Positions 42,352 through 51,056 of a DNA stretch of 64,000 bases are shown here, in pieces (positions within the stretch are counted from its first letter, which is position 1; the number at the start of each line of letters is the position of its first letter). The DNA is from Oceanobacillus iheyensis HTE831. Its GTDB lineage: Bacteria; Bacillota; Bacilli; Bacillales; Amphibacillaceae. The translations under genes were made by a program, and so were the position numbers. The notes under the pieces were generated by a model that saw only the letters and a program-made list of their open reading frames with translations, ran no database searches and was not told the origin of the DNA. The DNA lies in contig NC_004193.1 of the NCBI RefSeq assembly GCF_000011245.1, positions 288,501 to 352,500 of the forward strand, given 5' to 3'.

Positions 42352-42948
42352 ATGGATCAACAACAGAACTTCCAACCTTTAGCAGAATCATTTTACCAAG
42401 TACCAACACTCGAACTAGCGAAGAATCTATTAGGTTGTATTTTAGTGAAACAAACAGAAGAAGGAACAAGTTCAGGGGTTATTGTAGAGACAGAGGCATA
42501 TTTAGGGAATACAGACCGGGCTGCGCATGGTTACGGGAATCGCAGAACAAAACGGACAGAGATTCTCTATTCCAAACCAGGATATGCATATGTACATCTT
42601 ATTCATAATCATCGTCTTATAAATGTAGTTAGTAGTATGGAAGGTGATCCTGAGAGCGTGTTAATTCGGGCAGTCGAGCCTTTCTCCGGTATAGATGAAA
42701 TGCTTATGCGAAGGCCAGTGAAGAAGTTTCAGAACTTAACGAGTGGGCCAGGAAAATTAACACAAGCTATGGGGATATACATGGAGGATTACGGACATTT
42801 TATGTTAGCTCCTCCCTTATTTATATCGGAAGGAAAATCTCCCGCATCGGTGAAAACTGGAAGTCGAATCGGTATAGATAATACTGGTGAGGCAAAGGAT
42901 TATCCTTATCGATTTTGGGTAGATGGCAATCCATTTGTATCAAGATAG
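42352..42948 (+). CDS. DNA-3-methyladenine glycosylase (AAG/MPG family, YxlJ-like)
   Basis: A 198-residue base-excision repair enzyme that removes alkylated purines. The general-base Glu lies in VETEAYLG, followed by DRAAHGYGNRRTKR; the C-terminal SGPGKLTQAMGI and RIGIDNTGEAKDYPYRFW segments are typical. Two base-stacking Tyr residues of human AAG (Y-V-Y-I-I-Y-G) are His here (YVHLIHNHRL), while the following Asn is kept. This seems usual for the Bacillus YxlJ branch. RBS AAAGGATG. Monocistronic. Confidence 0.92.
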   Translation: MDQQQNFQPLAESFYQVPTLELAKNLLGCILVKQTEEGTSSGVIVETEAYLGNTDRAAHGYGNRRTKRTEILYSKPGYAYVHLIHNHRLINVVSSMEGDPESVLIRAVEPFSGIDEMLMRRPVKKFQNLTSGPGKLTQAMGIYMEDYGHFMLAPPLFISEGKSPASVKTGSRIGIDNTGEAKDYPYRFWVDGNPFVSR

Positions 42949-43061
42949 AATGGAAAGGGGGTGCACACATAAAGGATTATATAAAAAAGGGATTCACATA
43001 ATTATGTAGAATTAATTACGTAGATGTATTCATAGACATTAATATTTAAAGGAGGAAAAGA

Positions 43062-43517
43062 ATGGATACGAAAGAAGTCTTATTAGCCCAAATGGACGCT
43101 TGTTTGGAAAATACATGGTTCGTATCGTTATCTCAATCTATACAAGGACTAACAGCAGAAGATGCAGATTGGAAACCTTCAGATGAAGTAAACTCTATAC
43201 GAGAAATAGTGAATCATTTGATCTTTTATAATGAAAGACATTTAAACAGATTTAAGAACGTACCATCAGACAAAAAACAAGTTGAATCTACTTTTTTGAA
43301 TAAAGATGGACTTACTTGGCATGATGCCCGAGAACGGATGACAAGGGGAATTGAAAACTGGCGAATAGAAATACAAAATGCAGATAGGAAGAAAGTGGAG
43401 GAGCAAGCTGAGGTAATTGCCCACTTAACAATACATATAACTTATCATACTGGTCAGATTATTTTCCTAAGGAAGTTACAAGGTAGTTGGAACACAGAAG
43501 ATGGTGTGAAGGGGTAA
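43062..43517 (+). CDS. DinB-family protein
   Basis: A 151-residue four-helix-bundle protein of the DinB/YfiT metal-binding superfamily. The three usual metal His positions are visible as INxLIFYNERH (His about 47 and 54) and HLTIHITYHTGQIIFLRK near the C-terminus. Members are thiol transferases or of unknown role. RBS AAAGGAGG. The VOC gene follows after five bases, so they form one unit. Confidence 0.85.
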   Translation: MDTKEVLLAQMDACLENTWFVSLSQSIQGLTAEDADWKPSDEVNSIREIVNHLIFYNERHLNRFKNVPSDKKQVESTFLNKDGLTWHDARERMTRGIENWRIEIQNADRKKVEEQAEVIAHLTIHITYHTGQIIFLRKLQGSWNTEDGVKG

Positions 43518-43522
43518 AATTG

Positions 43523-43945
43523 ATGAATGAAAAGCTGTGGCGAATTGGAACAACCTATATTCCGGTTAGTAATATAGAACTTTCTGTGAATTGGTATGTG
43601 GAGCAGTTAGGTGCACGGGTGAACTATCAAGATGATGATAAATGTATTCTAGATCTGGCAAATCAAAGCATTTTTCTTGTTAAGGCGCCGTCTGGACAGA
43701 GTGCTAATTTTATAGATTTAAATGGAGAAGAACATTTTTCGTTAACATTTGAAGTAGATGGAATTAATTCACTAGAATCATTACGAATTGAATTGGCAGA
43801 AGGTGATGTTCGTGTTGGTGAACTAGAAGATAGAGGTCATGCCGGGAGAAATTTCGTGTTTTATGATCCAGATGGCAATAAATTTGATGTGTGGAGTGAA
43901 TTGAGTCCTGATTTTAAGGAAAAGTATAGCTTGGTGGAGAGGTGA
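43523..43945 (+). CDS. VOC (glyoxalase/bleomycin-resistance fold) protein
   Basis: A 140-residue VOC protein with two beta-alpha-beta-beta-beta modules: IPVSNIELSVNWYVEQLGARV and GHAGRNFVFYDPDGNKFDVWSEL. The metal ligands are not all obvious, so the chemistry is open (antibiotic binding, dioxygenase or isomerase). The ATG is set by AAGGGGT; a longer overlapping frame into the DinB gene is rejected. It precedes the CTG-start membrane gene by six bases. Confidence 0.82.
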   Translation: MNEKLWRIGTTYIPVSNIELSVNWYVEQLGARVNYQDDDKCILDLANQSIFLVKAPSGQSANFIDLNGEEHFSLTFEVDGINSLESLRIELAEGDVRVGELEDRGHAGRNFVFYDPDGNKFDVWSELSPDFKEKYSLVER

Positions 43946-43951
43946 TTAGGA

Positions 43952-44194
43952 CTGGATTTTTATTGGTTTGGCTTAATTTTTTGGATCTTTACTATTTCCG
44001 GATTTGTTTTGTTAATTGGCGCTTTATGGTTTAAAGAATGGAAGTTTTCATTTATAAGTGGCATGCTATTTTTATTTCCTGCATTATATTTTCTAGGTGC
44101 AGAGAATTGGCTTCGAGTTTTTGTACTTCTTCCTTTGTTTTCTTTTGGTCTAGCTTTTTTTCTATATCGAATGGTGATCGACCTAAGAAGTTAA
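43952..44194 (+). CDS. small three-helix membrane protein; start codon CTG
   Basis: An 80-residue membrane protein. The frame opens right after the VOC stop and gives a natural N-terminus from CTG: (M)DFYWFGLIFWIFTISGF, with AGAGGTGA seven bases upstream. The conventional alternative, TTG at 44009, would remove the first helix and has no RBS. Three helices follow in all (about 3-25, 33-50, 56-74). The AENWLR motif between helices 2 and 3 recurs in small Bacillus membrane proteins of unknown role. Confidence 0.68.
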   Translation: MDFYWFGLIFWIFTISGFVLLIGALWFKEWKFSFISGMLFLFPALYFLGAENWLRVFVLLPLFSFGLAFFLYRMVIDLRS

Positions 44195-44332
44195 CGATGT
44201 TGCAAGCCGTACCTGAGGAAAGCATTCGTTTGCAACGGAAATCAAACGAGACAAGTTGCGGGTTTTATACTAAATATATTAATGATGAAGTTGATTCAGG
44301 TCTGATAATATTCAATTAATGGAGGGATTCAG

Positions 44333-45073
44333 ATGGCAGAACAATATACAGTATTAGAAGGAGCAGAGTCATTTCATTTTGAAGGGAATCGTGTAGGCGT
44401 ATTGGTTTCACACGGTTTTACGGGTACGACACAAAGTATGCGGCCGCTTGGGAAAGCATTTGCGGATGCTGGATATACTGTGTGTGGACCAAGATTGAAA
44501 GGACATGGAACGCACTATGAAGATATGGAGAAGACAACCTTTCATGATTGGATTCAATCGATTGAAGAAGGATATCAGTGGCTCCAAAAGCGATGTGACA
44601 CCATTTACATGTGTGGCTTGTCAATGGGAGGAACATTATCTCTATATATGGCAGAAAAGTACAGTGGATTAAAAGGGATTGTTCTAATAAATGCAGCTAT
44701 AGAAGTGCCGGATATGGAAACAGCGACTACTATGAAAGATACCCGATTTATTGATGCAATTGGTTCGGATATTAAAAAGCCGAATGTTCAAGAATTAGCA
44801 TATGAAAAAACACCAGTTCAATCAATTCGAGAGATTGTAGGGCTCATGGAGCAGGTGCGATTAGATTTAAATAAAGTTACTTGCCCGACATTCATATTTG
44901 TATCGAATGAGGATCATGTTGTGCCGCCATATAATTCGGAGGTCATCTATAAGGAAATTCAATCTGAAGTGAAAGAAATAATTTCTCTAAAAGAAAGTTA
45001 TCACGTGGCAACGCTGGATAATGACCAAGCTTATATTATTGAGAAAGCATTGGAGTTTATAAGTAAGCATTAG
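44333..45073 (+). CDS. carboxylesterase (Est30-like alpha/beta hydrolase)
   Basis: A 246-residue serine esterase with the full triad: Ser97 in GLSMGG, Asp194 in SNEDHVVPP and His224 in SYHVATLDND. The oxyanion loop is VSHGFTGTTQSM. The sequence fits the Geobacillus Est30 carboxylesterase/monoacylglycerol lipase group, which prefers short acyl esters. RBS TGGAGGGA. The Nudix gene follows after 18 bases. Confidence 0.9.
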   Translation: MAEQYTVLEGAESFHFEGNRVGVLVSHGFTGTTQSMRPLGKAFADAGYTVCGPRLKGHGTHYEDMEKTTFHDWIQSIEEGYQWLQKRCDTIYMCGLSMGGTLSLYMAEKYSGLKGIVLINAAIEVPDMETATTMKDTRFIDAIGSDIKKPNVQELAYEKTPVQSIREIVGLMEQVRLDLNKVTCPTFIFVSNEDHVVPPYNSEVIYKEIQSEVKEIISLKESYHVATLDNDQAYIIEKALEFISKH

Positions 45074-45091
45074 TTTGAGGGAGAAAATACA

Positions 45092-45553
45092 ATGCCAAAT
45101 GTTAATGGAATAAGTTTTGTAAATATCTTAATGATAGATGAATCTGATTTAGTGGAAATTCCTGAATTATCAGGTTCTTTTGCGATAATTGAATGTCGAA
45201 GTAAATATCTATTATGCTTTAATACGTTGAGAAAACAATGGGAATTACCTGCAGGGAAAAGAGAAAAAAATGAATCTCCAAAAGAATGTGCAATTAGAGA
45301 ACTGTATGAAGAGACAAGTCAGTCCATAATGGATATGGCATTTATAGGAATATTAATTTCAAAAGATAAACTTGGGAAGGTTAAATATAATCCATTGTTT
45401 TACGCAAGAGTAGAAGAGCTTCAAACATTTATACCTAATAAAGAGACTTCAGGTTTGAAGCTCTGGGGTCAAGCAGATGAAATAAGTCCGATAGATCCTA
45501 TTGATGAGAACCTTTTACAATGTATCTCTTCCCATATTAAGAAGACTATGTAG
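45092..45553 (+). CDS. Nudix hydrolase
   Basis: A 153-residue Nudix protein. The box reads GKREKNESPKECAIRELYEE with Thr in the final Gly position (E-E-T), so the metal-binding REx2EE core is intact. WELPAGKRE before it is the typical approach. The substrate is unknown. RBS GAGGGAG. Probably co-transcribed with the esterase gene; a hairpin follows directly. Confidence 0.83.
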   Translation: MPNVNGISFVNILMIDESDLVEIPELSGSFAIIECRSKYLLCFNTLRKQWELPAGKREKNESPKECAIRELYEETSQSIMDMAFIGILISKDKLGKVKYNPLFYARVEELQTFIPNKETSGLKLWGQADEISPIDPIDENLLQCISSHIKKTM

Positions 45554-45556
45554 AAA

Positions 45557-45599
45557 GAAATTCCATTATCCTTCCACCATCTGAAGGTATGGAATTTCT
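45557..45599. terminator. hairpin between convergent genes
   Basis: AGAAATTCCAT pairs with ATGGAATTTCT across a 21-base loop. It overlaps the last codons of the minus-strand lipoprotein gene and can serve both genes. Confidence 0.6.
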
Positions 45600-45937
45600 C
45601 TGTTTTCTACAATTGCAATAAATATTTGCGTATCGGTTTCATAAATTTTTGTTCCTACAGGTAGTTTATTAGCAGTCCCGTTTTTGAAATCTTTAGCTTC
45701 ATTCGATTGGGATGAAATCTCTCCAATTTCCTCACCAATAGTATATGTTTCTTCTTGAACCCATTCTATGTTTATAGCATTGGAAAAGACAGTATCTTCT
45801 AACAAGAAAATGTCTGCGTTTTCATTTTGGAGGAATTCATATGGAGTTGGGTTTTTAGTAACAGATTGTTCAGCTTTTGAACTACAACCGGTCAGAACAA
45901 TTATTGAAACGAAGAGAATCATTACAAAGTAGCGCAT
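45566..45937 (-). CDS. lipoprotein, unknown function
   Basis: A 123-residue lipoprotein with signal peptide MRYFVMILFVSIIVLTGC (lipobox LTGC, Cys18). The mature part contains EEIGEISSQSNEAKDFKNGT and KLPVGTKIYET, resembling small Bacillus lipoproteins that carry a strand-rich DUF-type fold, but I cannot name a family. AAGGAGG precedes the ATG at nine bases. It lies alone on the minus strand. Confidence 0.78.
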   Translation of the reverse strand: MRYFVMILFVSIIVLTGCSSKAEQSVTKNPTPYEFLQNENADIFLLEDTVFSNAINIEWVQEETYTIGEEIGEISSQSNEAKDFKNGTANKLPVGTKIYETDTQIFIAIVENREIPYLQMVEG

Positions 45938-46038
45938 GAATGTTTTTCCTCCTTAAGTAATTTTGATTTTCATTTGTATTCTATAGTATATCGGAAATTC
46001 CCTTTAAATGGTAATTATTAATTTGAGGAGGAGAAGTA

Positions 46039-46770
46039 ATGAAAGATATAAAAAGTCGCATGGATGGAATAGAAGCAGCCAATAAAATAGTGGAGCAGCA
46101 TTTCCCTGAGTGTACTGGATCGATCTTAGCAGGGAGTGTAGTGCGTGCGGAGGCAACAAATACTTCTGATCTTGATATCGTTATTTTTGATAAAAAATTG
46201 CCAGCAGCTTATCGAACTTCATTTCATGCTTTTGGGTGGCCAGTGGAAGCATTTGTTCATAATAGAGAATCATTCAAGTTTTTCTTTGAGTCAGACCGCA
46301 AGCGAGCTCGGCCTTCTTTGCCGGATATGGTAGCTAATGGAATAATTATTAAAAATGAAGATGGGGTAATAGATAAGATTAGGGGGGAAGCGAAGCAAAT
46401 TTTAATGAATGGACCTGATAATTGGATGGAAGAAGAGGTTGATTTAAAACGTTACTTTATAACGGATGTATTAGATGACTTTATTGGCAGTGAAAATAGA
46501 TCAGAGGAATTATTTATAATAAATAAGCTCGCTGATCTTGTAAGTGAATTTATTTTACGAACAGATAATCAATGGGTTGGAGAATCGAAAGGAATGTACC
46601 GTGCTTTACATATATATGATGCCAATCTAACGGATGAATTGATACAGAGCTTGGATGCTTTCTATCAACATAATGAGAAGAATTGCATGATTGAATTTGT
46701 GGATAGAATCCTAGAACCATTTGGTGGAAGGTTTTTTGAAGGATTTTCTATTGGGAAACCTGGGAAGTAA
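46039..46770 (+). CDS. nucleotidyltransferase-fold protein
   Basis: A 243-residue protein with the polymerase-beta-like nucleotidyltransferase motif: AGSVVRAEATNTSDLDIVIF (G-S-x-x-R ... S-D-L-D, about 32-50), with a third carboxylate likely in VEAFVHN. The helical C-terminal part resembles aminoglycoside nucleotidyltransferases. It may modify a small molecule with a nucleotide; resistance function is not shown. RBS GAGGAGGAG. A tandem repeat follows it. Confidence 0.83.
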   Translation: MKDIKSRMDGIEAANKIVEQHFPECTGSILAGSVVRAEATNTSDLDIVIFDKKLPAAYRTSFHAFGWPVEAFVHNRESFKFFFESDRKRARPSLPDMVANGIIIKNEDGVIDKIRGEAKQILMNGPDNWMEEEVDLKRYFITDVLDDFIGSENRSEELFIINKLADLVSEFILRTDNQWVGESKGMYRALHIYDANLTDELIQSLDAFYQHNEKNCMIEFVDRILEPFGGRFFEGFSIGKPGK

Positions 46771-46798
46771 TTAACAACTTGAATTACATTATCCCATA

Positions 46799-46941
46799 GA
46801 TGAGTGCCCGAAATAAGAAGGACAAGCAAGAAATAGTAAGTCATAACGGTGATGAGTGCCCGGAATAAGAAAGATAAGCAAGAAATGGTAAGTCATAACG
46901 AAGATGAGTGCCCGAAATAAGAAGGACAAGCAAGAAATAGT
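46799..46941. repeat. 52-bp tandem repeat, 2.75 copies
   Basis: Units start at 46799, 46851 and 46903 with GATGAGTGCCCG and are nearly identical (AAGCAAGAAAT core). The period is exactly 52 bp. Not coding: the period is not a multiple of three and no RBS is present. It lies between the nucleotidyltransferase gene and the 47.2-kb transporter leader. Confidence 0.85.
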
Positions 46942-47089
46942 CCCTCATGTAATTTAAAGCAAAGTTTAATCTCCTTGGAATTACGGTTTCTCTAAAAATG
47001 GCGGGAATAAATGGAATAACGAAATTCTTCATTTTTTTCTGAAAAATATGTTGATTTTTGACTAATTATGCGTTTATAATAATTAGCAA

Positions 47090-47197
47090 TCACTCTACAT
47101 TTTCAGACTTTGGACTATTCATATAGAGGTAGCCCTACTCACAGAGTGAATTTTCGAAATCATTAATTAATTTCTATCAAAAAAGGAGGGCTATTTC
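47090..47197 (+). promoter_or_regulatory. structured 5' leader of the 47.2-kb transporter gene
   Basis: AATCACTCT (from 47090) can pair with AGAGTGAATT (from 47143). Inside that loop TAGCCCT (47130-47136) is the exact complement of AGGGCTA (47187-47193), which overlaps the Shine-Dalgarno of the transporter. The two pairings form a possible pseudoknot that would hide the RBS. No match to a riboswitch class I know. Confidence 0.4.
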
Positions 47198-48364
47198 ATG
47201 ATCAGTAATCCACTGGTTGCTACAACACTTATTTTTGCACTAATTGCTCTAGGAGAATATATTTCTATTATTACAAGGGCAAGAGTTCCGATGTTGCTTA
47301 CGGCGATGGTTGGATACCTCGTTTGTGTGTGGACAGGCATTTTTCCAACTGATTTGCTCGCAACTTCACAGTTCGCAGCGCTTGGGGCTATATTAGTTGG
47401 ACCAGCAATTTTGCATATGGGGACGATGATTCCTTTTTCACTTTTAAAAAGCCAGTATAAAGCCGTACTTATTTCTTTAGGCGGACTGGTTGTGTCAGGT
47501 GCACTCGTATTAATTATCGTGAGCTTCATGTTTGATTATCCAACCGCAGTTGCGGGTGTGGGGCCATTAAGTGGAGGTATTGTAGCACTTATTGTTACTT
47601 CAGAAAGGTTATCAGAACTCGGTTTAACGAGTTTGGTCGTAATTCCAGCATTAGTTGTCGCTTTTCAAGGTGTACTAGGTATGCCTTTAGCACAGTATTT
47701 CTTGCGTAAGTATGCATTTACGATCCAAGAGAAAATAGATAACGGCACCTTTGTACCGATAAATCAAGAGGAAGCAAGTGCCACTAAGGAAACAGAGAAG
47801 CCAGAAGGACCAATTAGATCAAGTGCAACATTAAAACTGTTCTTTATATTTGTTGGGGCAGCTATCGGTATAGTGCTAGGAGAGTTAACACCAATACACT
47901 ACAGTCTTTGGTGTCTGGCGATAGGTGTTGGGGGATTGAAATTAGGTATTTTCCAACATAAATCACTAGAAAAAGCCAATTCATTCAATATAACGATGAT
48001 TGGAATTATCTTTGTCGTTATTGGAACCATGGCGGATGTTGGACCACAAGATGTGTTAAATAATTTACCTAGTATTATTGTTTTATTGTTACTTGGTACA
48101 TTTGGTCTCTCGGTTGGCGGGTTTCTGGTATCTAAGTTGCTTAAATGGCATCCATATAAAGGAATGCCTGTCGCATTAACAGCATTATTTGGATTTCCAG
48201 CAGACTATATACTTTGTGAAGAAGTGAGCAGAAGTATTGCTCGTAATAAAGAAGAGGAACAGACTATTTTTGATGAAATTTTAACACCAATGTTAATCGG
48301 TGGATTTACTACAGTGACGGTAGCCTCTGTTGTAATCGCAGGAATATTAGTGGAAACATTATAA
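47198..48364 (+). CDS. polytopic membrane transporter, family not recognised
   Basis: A 388-residue membrane protein with about ten helices and a hydrophilic central loop (about 184-206, QEEASATKETEKPEG). Gly-rich re-entrant-like segments (GPLSGGIVALIVTSER; GVGGLKLGIF) recall symporters of the GltS/2-hydroxycarboxylate type, but no family can be named with confidence. It is followed after 18 bases by an amidohydrolase gene, so it may import that enzyme's substrate or export its product. RBS AGGAGGG lies in a possible hairpin. Confidence 0.75.
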   Translation: MISNPLVATTLIFALIALGEYISIITRARVPMLLTAMVGYLVCVWTGIFPTDLLATSQFAALGAILVGPAILHMGTMIPFSLLKSQYKAVLISLGGLVVSGALVLIIVSFMFDYPTAVAGVGPLSGGIVALIVTSERLSELGLTSLVVIPALVVAFQGVLGMPLAQYFLRKYAFTIQEKIDNGTFVPINQEEASATKETEKPEGPIRSSATLKLFFIFVGAAIGIVLGELTPIHYSLWCLAIGVGGLKLGIFQHKSLEKANSFNITMIGIIFVVIGTMADVGPQDVLNNLPSIIVLLLLGTFGLSVGGFLVSKLLKWHPYKGMPVALTALFGFPADYILCEEVSRSIARNKEEEQTIFDEILTPMLIGGFTTVTVASVVIAGILVETL

Positions 48365-48382
48365 TTTTTTGGGGGAGATATC

Positions 48383-49615
48383 ATGACAACTTTACTGATA
48401 AAAAACGGATTATTTATAGATGGAAATGGTGGTGAACCACAAAAGGATGCAGTTATTGTAGTAAAAGATAATCAAATTGCTTACGTAGGACCAGAAACAG
48501 CTTATTCAAGTAGTGGCGAGGAGCAAGTTGTAGATGCCGAGGGCGGAACAATACTTCCTGGAATGATTGATACACATGTGCATATGATGATGGAATTTTC
48601 TCCAGTTGCAGAAAGATTGGAGACACCTTTTTCTTTTATGTATTATCAAGCAGCGAAATATTTAGAAACCACATTAAAAGCAGGAATCACCTCTGTAAGA
48701 GACGCACTTGGTACTGATCTTGGTGTGAAGAAAGCGGTAGAAGAAGGTTTGATTTCAGGACCACGCTTACAATTAAGTATCAATGCGCTTACGATTACCG
48801 GTGGACATGGAGATGGTTATACTGTTTCTGGACGTGAAGTTGACTTACTGCCTTCGGATTATCCAGGCATGCCAAGTGGGAAATGTGATGGTGTAGAAGA
48901 AGTGCGTAAGAAGACACGTGAGATGTTACGTGCCGGAGCAGAAATTATTAAGGTACATGCTACTGGTGGTGTTCTAAGTGCTACGGATCATCCAGAGTTT
49001 ACTCAATTTTCGCAAGAGGAACTAGAGACGATTGTAGAAGAAGGGCGCTTCCGAAAAGGAGTCAAAGTAATGGCGCATGCTCAAGGTGCTGAAGGAATTA
49101 AAAACGCAGTAAGAGCAGGGGTACATTCGATAGAACATGGAATATTTCTTGATGATGAGGCAATTGATTTGATGATAGAAAAAGGCACGTTCCTTGTTCC
49201 TACATTACTTGCACCAGTTGCTGTACTAGAAACAGCTAAAGAGACGGGTATGCCTGATACGGCAGTACAAAAATCAAAAGAAGTTATTGAAATTCATAAA
49301 GCTAGTATTGCTAAAGCCCATAAAGCCGGTGTTAAAATTGCAATGGGAACTGATGCTGGTGTGATGAAGCATGGAACAAATTTACGTGAGCTAGGTTTGA
49401 TGACAGAAGCAGGGATGACAGCGATGGAGGCGATTGTTGCTTCAACAAAAACAGCCGCCGAATGTTTGGGATGGCAAGACAGAGTTGGTACCATTGAAGA
49501 AGGAAAGTTAGCAGATATAATTATTGTTAATGGCAATCCATTAGACGATATTAACCTGCTAGCGAATAATGAAAATATAACAACCGTCATTAAAGACGGG
49601 AAAATAGAAAAATAG
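48383..49615 (+). CDS. metal-dependent amidohydrolase (imidazolonepropionase/prolidase-like)
   Basis: A 410-residue TIM-barrel amidohydrolase. Metal ligands are His-x-His (DTHVHM, about 64-66), the carboxylated Lys in EIIKVHATGG, His in MAHAQGAEG and IEHGIFL, and Asp in MGTDAGV. The group includes Xaa-Pro dipeptidases and related carboxypeptidases. Coupled to the upstream transporter, it probably degrades an imported amide or dipeptide. RBS GGGGGAG. A strong terminator follows. Confidence 0.9.
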   Translation: MTTLLIKNGLFIDGNGGEPQKDAVIVVKDNQIAYVGPETAYSSSGEEQVVDAEGGTILPGMIDTHVHMMMEFSPVAERLETPFSFMYYQAAKYLETTLKAGITSVRDALGTDLGVKKAVEEGLISGPRLQLSINALTITGGHGDGYTVSGREVDLLPSDYPGMPSGKCDGVEEVRKKTREMLRAGAEIIKVHATGGVLSATDHPEFTQFSQEELETIVEEGRFRKGVKVMAHAQGAEGIKNAVRAGVHSIEHGIFLDDEAIDLMIEKGTFLVPTLLAPVAVLETAKETGMPDTAVQKSKEVIEIHKASIAKAHKAGVKIAMGTDAGVMKHGTNLRELGLMTEAGMTAMEAIVASTKTAAECLGWQDRVGTIEEGKLADIIIVNGNPLDDINLLANNENITTVIKDGKIEK

Positions 49616-49620
49616 TATCA

Positions 49621-49677
49621 AAAAGATCCGCCTGAGATTCATCCCTTATAGGGTGTGTATCCTCAGACGGATCTTTT
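49621..49677. terminator. bidirectional terminator
   Basis: AAAAGATCCG pairs with CGGATCTTTT, extended by CTGAG/CTCAG, over a long loop. It lies five bases after the amidohydrolase stop and faces a minus-strand gene. Confidence 0.9.
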
Positions 49678-49692
49678 AATTTTTTTAAGTAT

Positions 49693-49902
49693 TTAGCCAC
49701 CGAAGAACAGATCAAATGCATTACTCGCAGCTGAGCTATCTTTATTATAGAACTCAGAGTAACCGCAATCTTGGCAGAAAACTACGGTGAAGCGATTGTT
49801 TTGGACATCAAACATTTTAGATAGGCCTGAGCCAGTCATGGATACATCCTTTTGATCTGCATTCGTACTACCACACTTTATACAACCTTGACCCTGTTTC
49901 AT
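49693..49902 (-). CDS. zinc-ribbon protein (YpzJ-like)
   Basis: A 69-residue nucleic-acid-binding-type zinc ribbon with CIKC (Cys8, Cys11) and CQDC near residues 44-47 (FCQDCGYSEFY). The C-terminus FDLFFGG is typical of the COG3478/YpzJ family, function unknown. ATG at 49902 has AAGGGG eight bases upstream; the in-frame GTG and ATG before it are too close to that RBS. Monocistronic on the minus strand. Confidence 0.82.
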   Translation of the reverse strand: MKQGQGCIKCGSTNADQKDVSMTGSGLSKMFDVQNNRFTVVFCQDCGYSEFYNKDSSAASNAFDLFFGG

Positions 49903-50051
49903 TTCCATCACCCCTTAATATATATTACGACTAAATCATGTGAAAAGTTTCATGGAATTCTGATACAATACTACTCATGTTTCAATTATGTTTAATTCTT
50001 TTGTTTTACAGGGAAAGATATAACGTGAGAAGTTTAAGGAGGCGATGAATA

Positions 50052-51041
50052 ATGAAATTACAAGAAGCTTTAAATAAAAAAACTGGTTTAGGTACTGCTC
50101 CTTTAGGAAATATGTTCCGAAACGTGTCTGAAGAAGAAGCACAAGAGACAATACAAAATGCGTGGGATCAAGGTATCCGATATTTTGATACGGCACCTTT
50201 TTATGGGGCTGGATTAGCAGAGCAACGTTTAGGAAAAGCACTTAAAGACAAAAATCGAAATGAATATTTGTTAAGTTCAAAGGTTGGAAGAATTATTTTG
50301 GATGAGAAGGAAAATAGCTCTGGAGAAGGACTATTTAAAGATGCTCCCCAACATAAAATAGTAACCGATTATTCTGAAGAGGCTACACTTCAATCGATAG
50401 AAGATAGTCTTAAACGATTAAATACAGATTATTTGGATATGGTATTTGTTCATGATATTTCACCGGATTTCTTAGGAGATGAATGGATTACAAAATTTGA
50501 TGAAGCGCGCAATGGTGCATTTAAAGTCTTAGATCGTCTGCGTGACGAGGGAGTAATTAAATCATGGGGACTTGGTGTTAATACAACGATTCCAATAGAA
50601 TTAGCTATGGAATTAGAAGAGGCGAATCCAGATCTTTCTCTAACAGCAACACAATATACCCTTATGCAGCATGAAAGAGCATTAGAGCGTATGATGCCGC
50701 TTGCTGAAAAAACAGGTAAAAAGTTTGTTGTTGGTGCTCCATATAATTCTGGTGCGTTGCTTGGAGGCGATCATTTTGATTATCAACCAGCAAGCAAAGA
50801 AGTAAAAAAACAAGCACAGCAATTAAAACAAATTGCAGATAAACATGGAATTACTCTAAAAGCAGCTGCATTACAATTTTCAACAGCAAACCCAGCGGTT
50901 AGTGCAGTAATTCCAGGTTCTACAAGACCGAGTCGTATTAAGGAAGATTTAAGCGCAATGCAAGAATCTATACCTGCTGCGTTTTGGCAAGAATTAATCA
51001 GTGAAGGATTAATTTCTGACAAAGCTCCATTACCAAAATAA
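50052..51041 (+). CDS. aldo/keto reductase (sugar or pyridoxal dehydrogenase-like)
   Basis: A 329-residue TIM-barrel oxidoreductase. The catalytic tetrad is present: Asp in YFDTAPFYG, Tyr in the same loop, Lys in LLSSKVGR and His in MVFVHDI. The C-terminal NADP segment reads VIPGSTRPSRIKED. The long N-terminal lid and length fit the D-threo-aldose/L-fucose dehydrogenase-like branch. RBS AAGGAGG. Monocistronic, with a dispersed repeat after it. Confidence 0.9.
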   Translation: MKLQEALNKKTGLGTAPLGNMFRNVSEEEAQETIQNAWDQGIRYFDTAPFYGAGLAEQRLGKALKDKNRNEYLLSSKVGRIILDEKENSSGEGLFKDAPQHKIVTDYSEEATLQSIEDSLKRLNTDYLDMVFVHDISPDFLGDEWITKFDEARNGAFKVLDRLRDEGVIKSWGLGVNTTIPIELAMELEEANPDLSLTATQYTLMQHERALERMMPLAEKTGKKFVVGAPYNSGALLGGDHFDYQPASKEVKKQAQQLKQIADKHGITLKAAALQFSTANPAVSAVIPGSTRPSRIKEDLSAMQESIPAAFWQELISEGLISDKAPLPK

Positions 51042-51056
51042 CAGGAATGTAGGAAA

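Noticed and set aside
44197..44319. 40-codon frame after the CTG-start membrane gene (MLQAVPEESIRLQRK...)
   Set aside because: No clear RBS, no recognisable family; probably chance or a scar.
46841..47032. 63-codon minus-strand frame across the 52-bp repeat
   Set aside because: Made largely of repeat sequence, no RBS.
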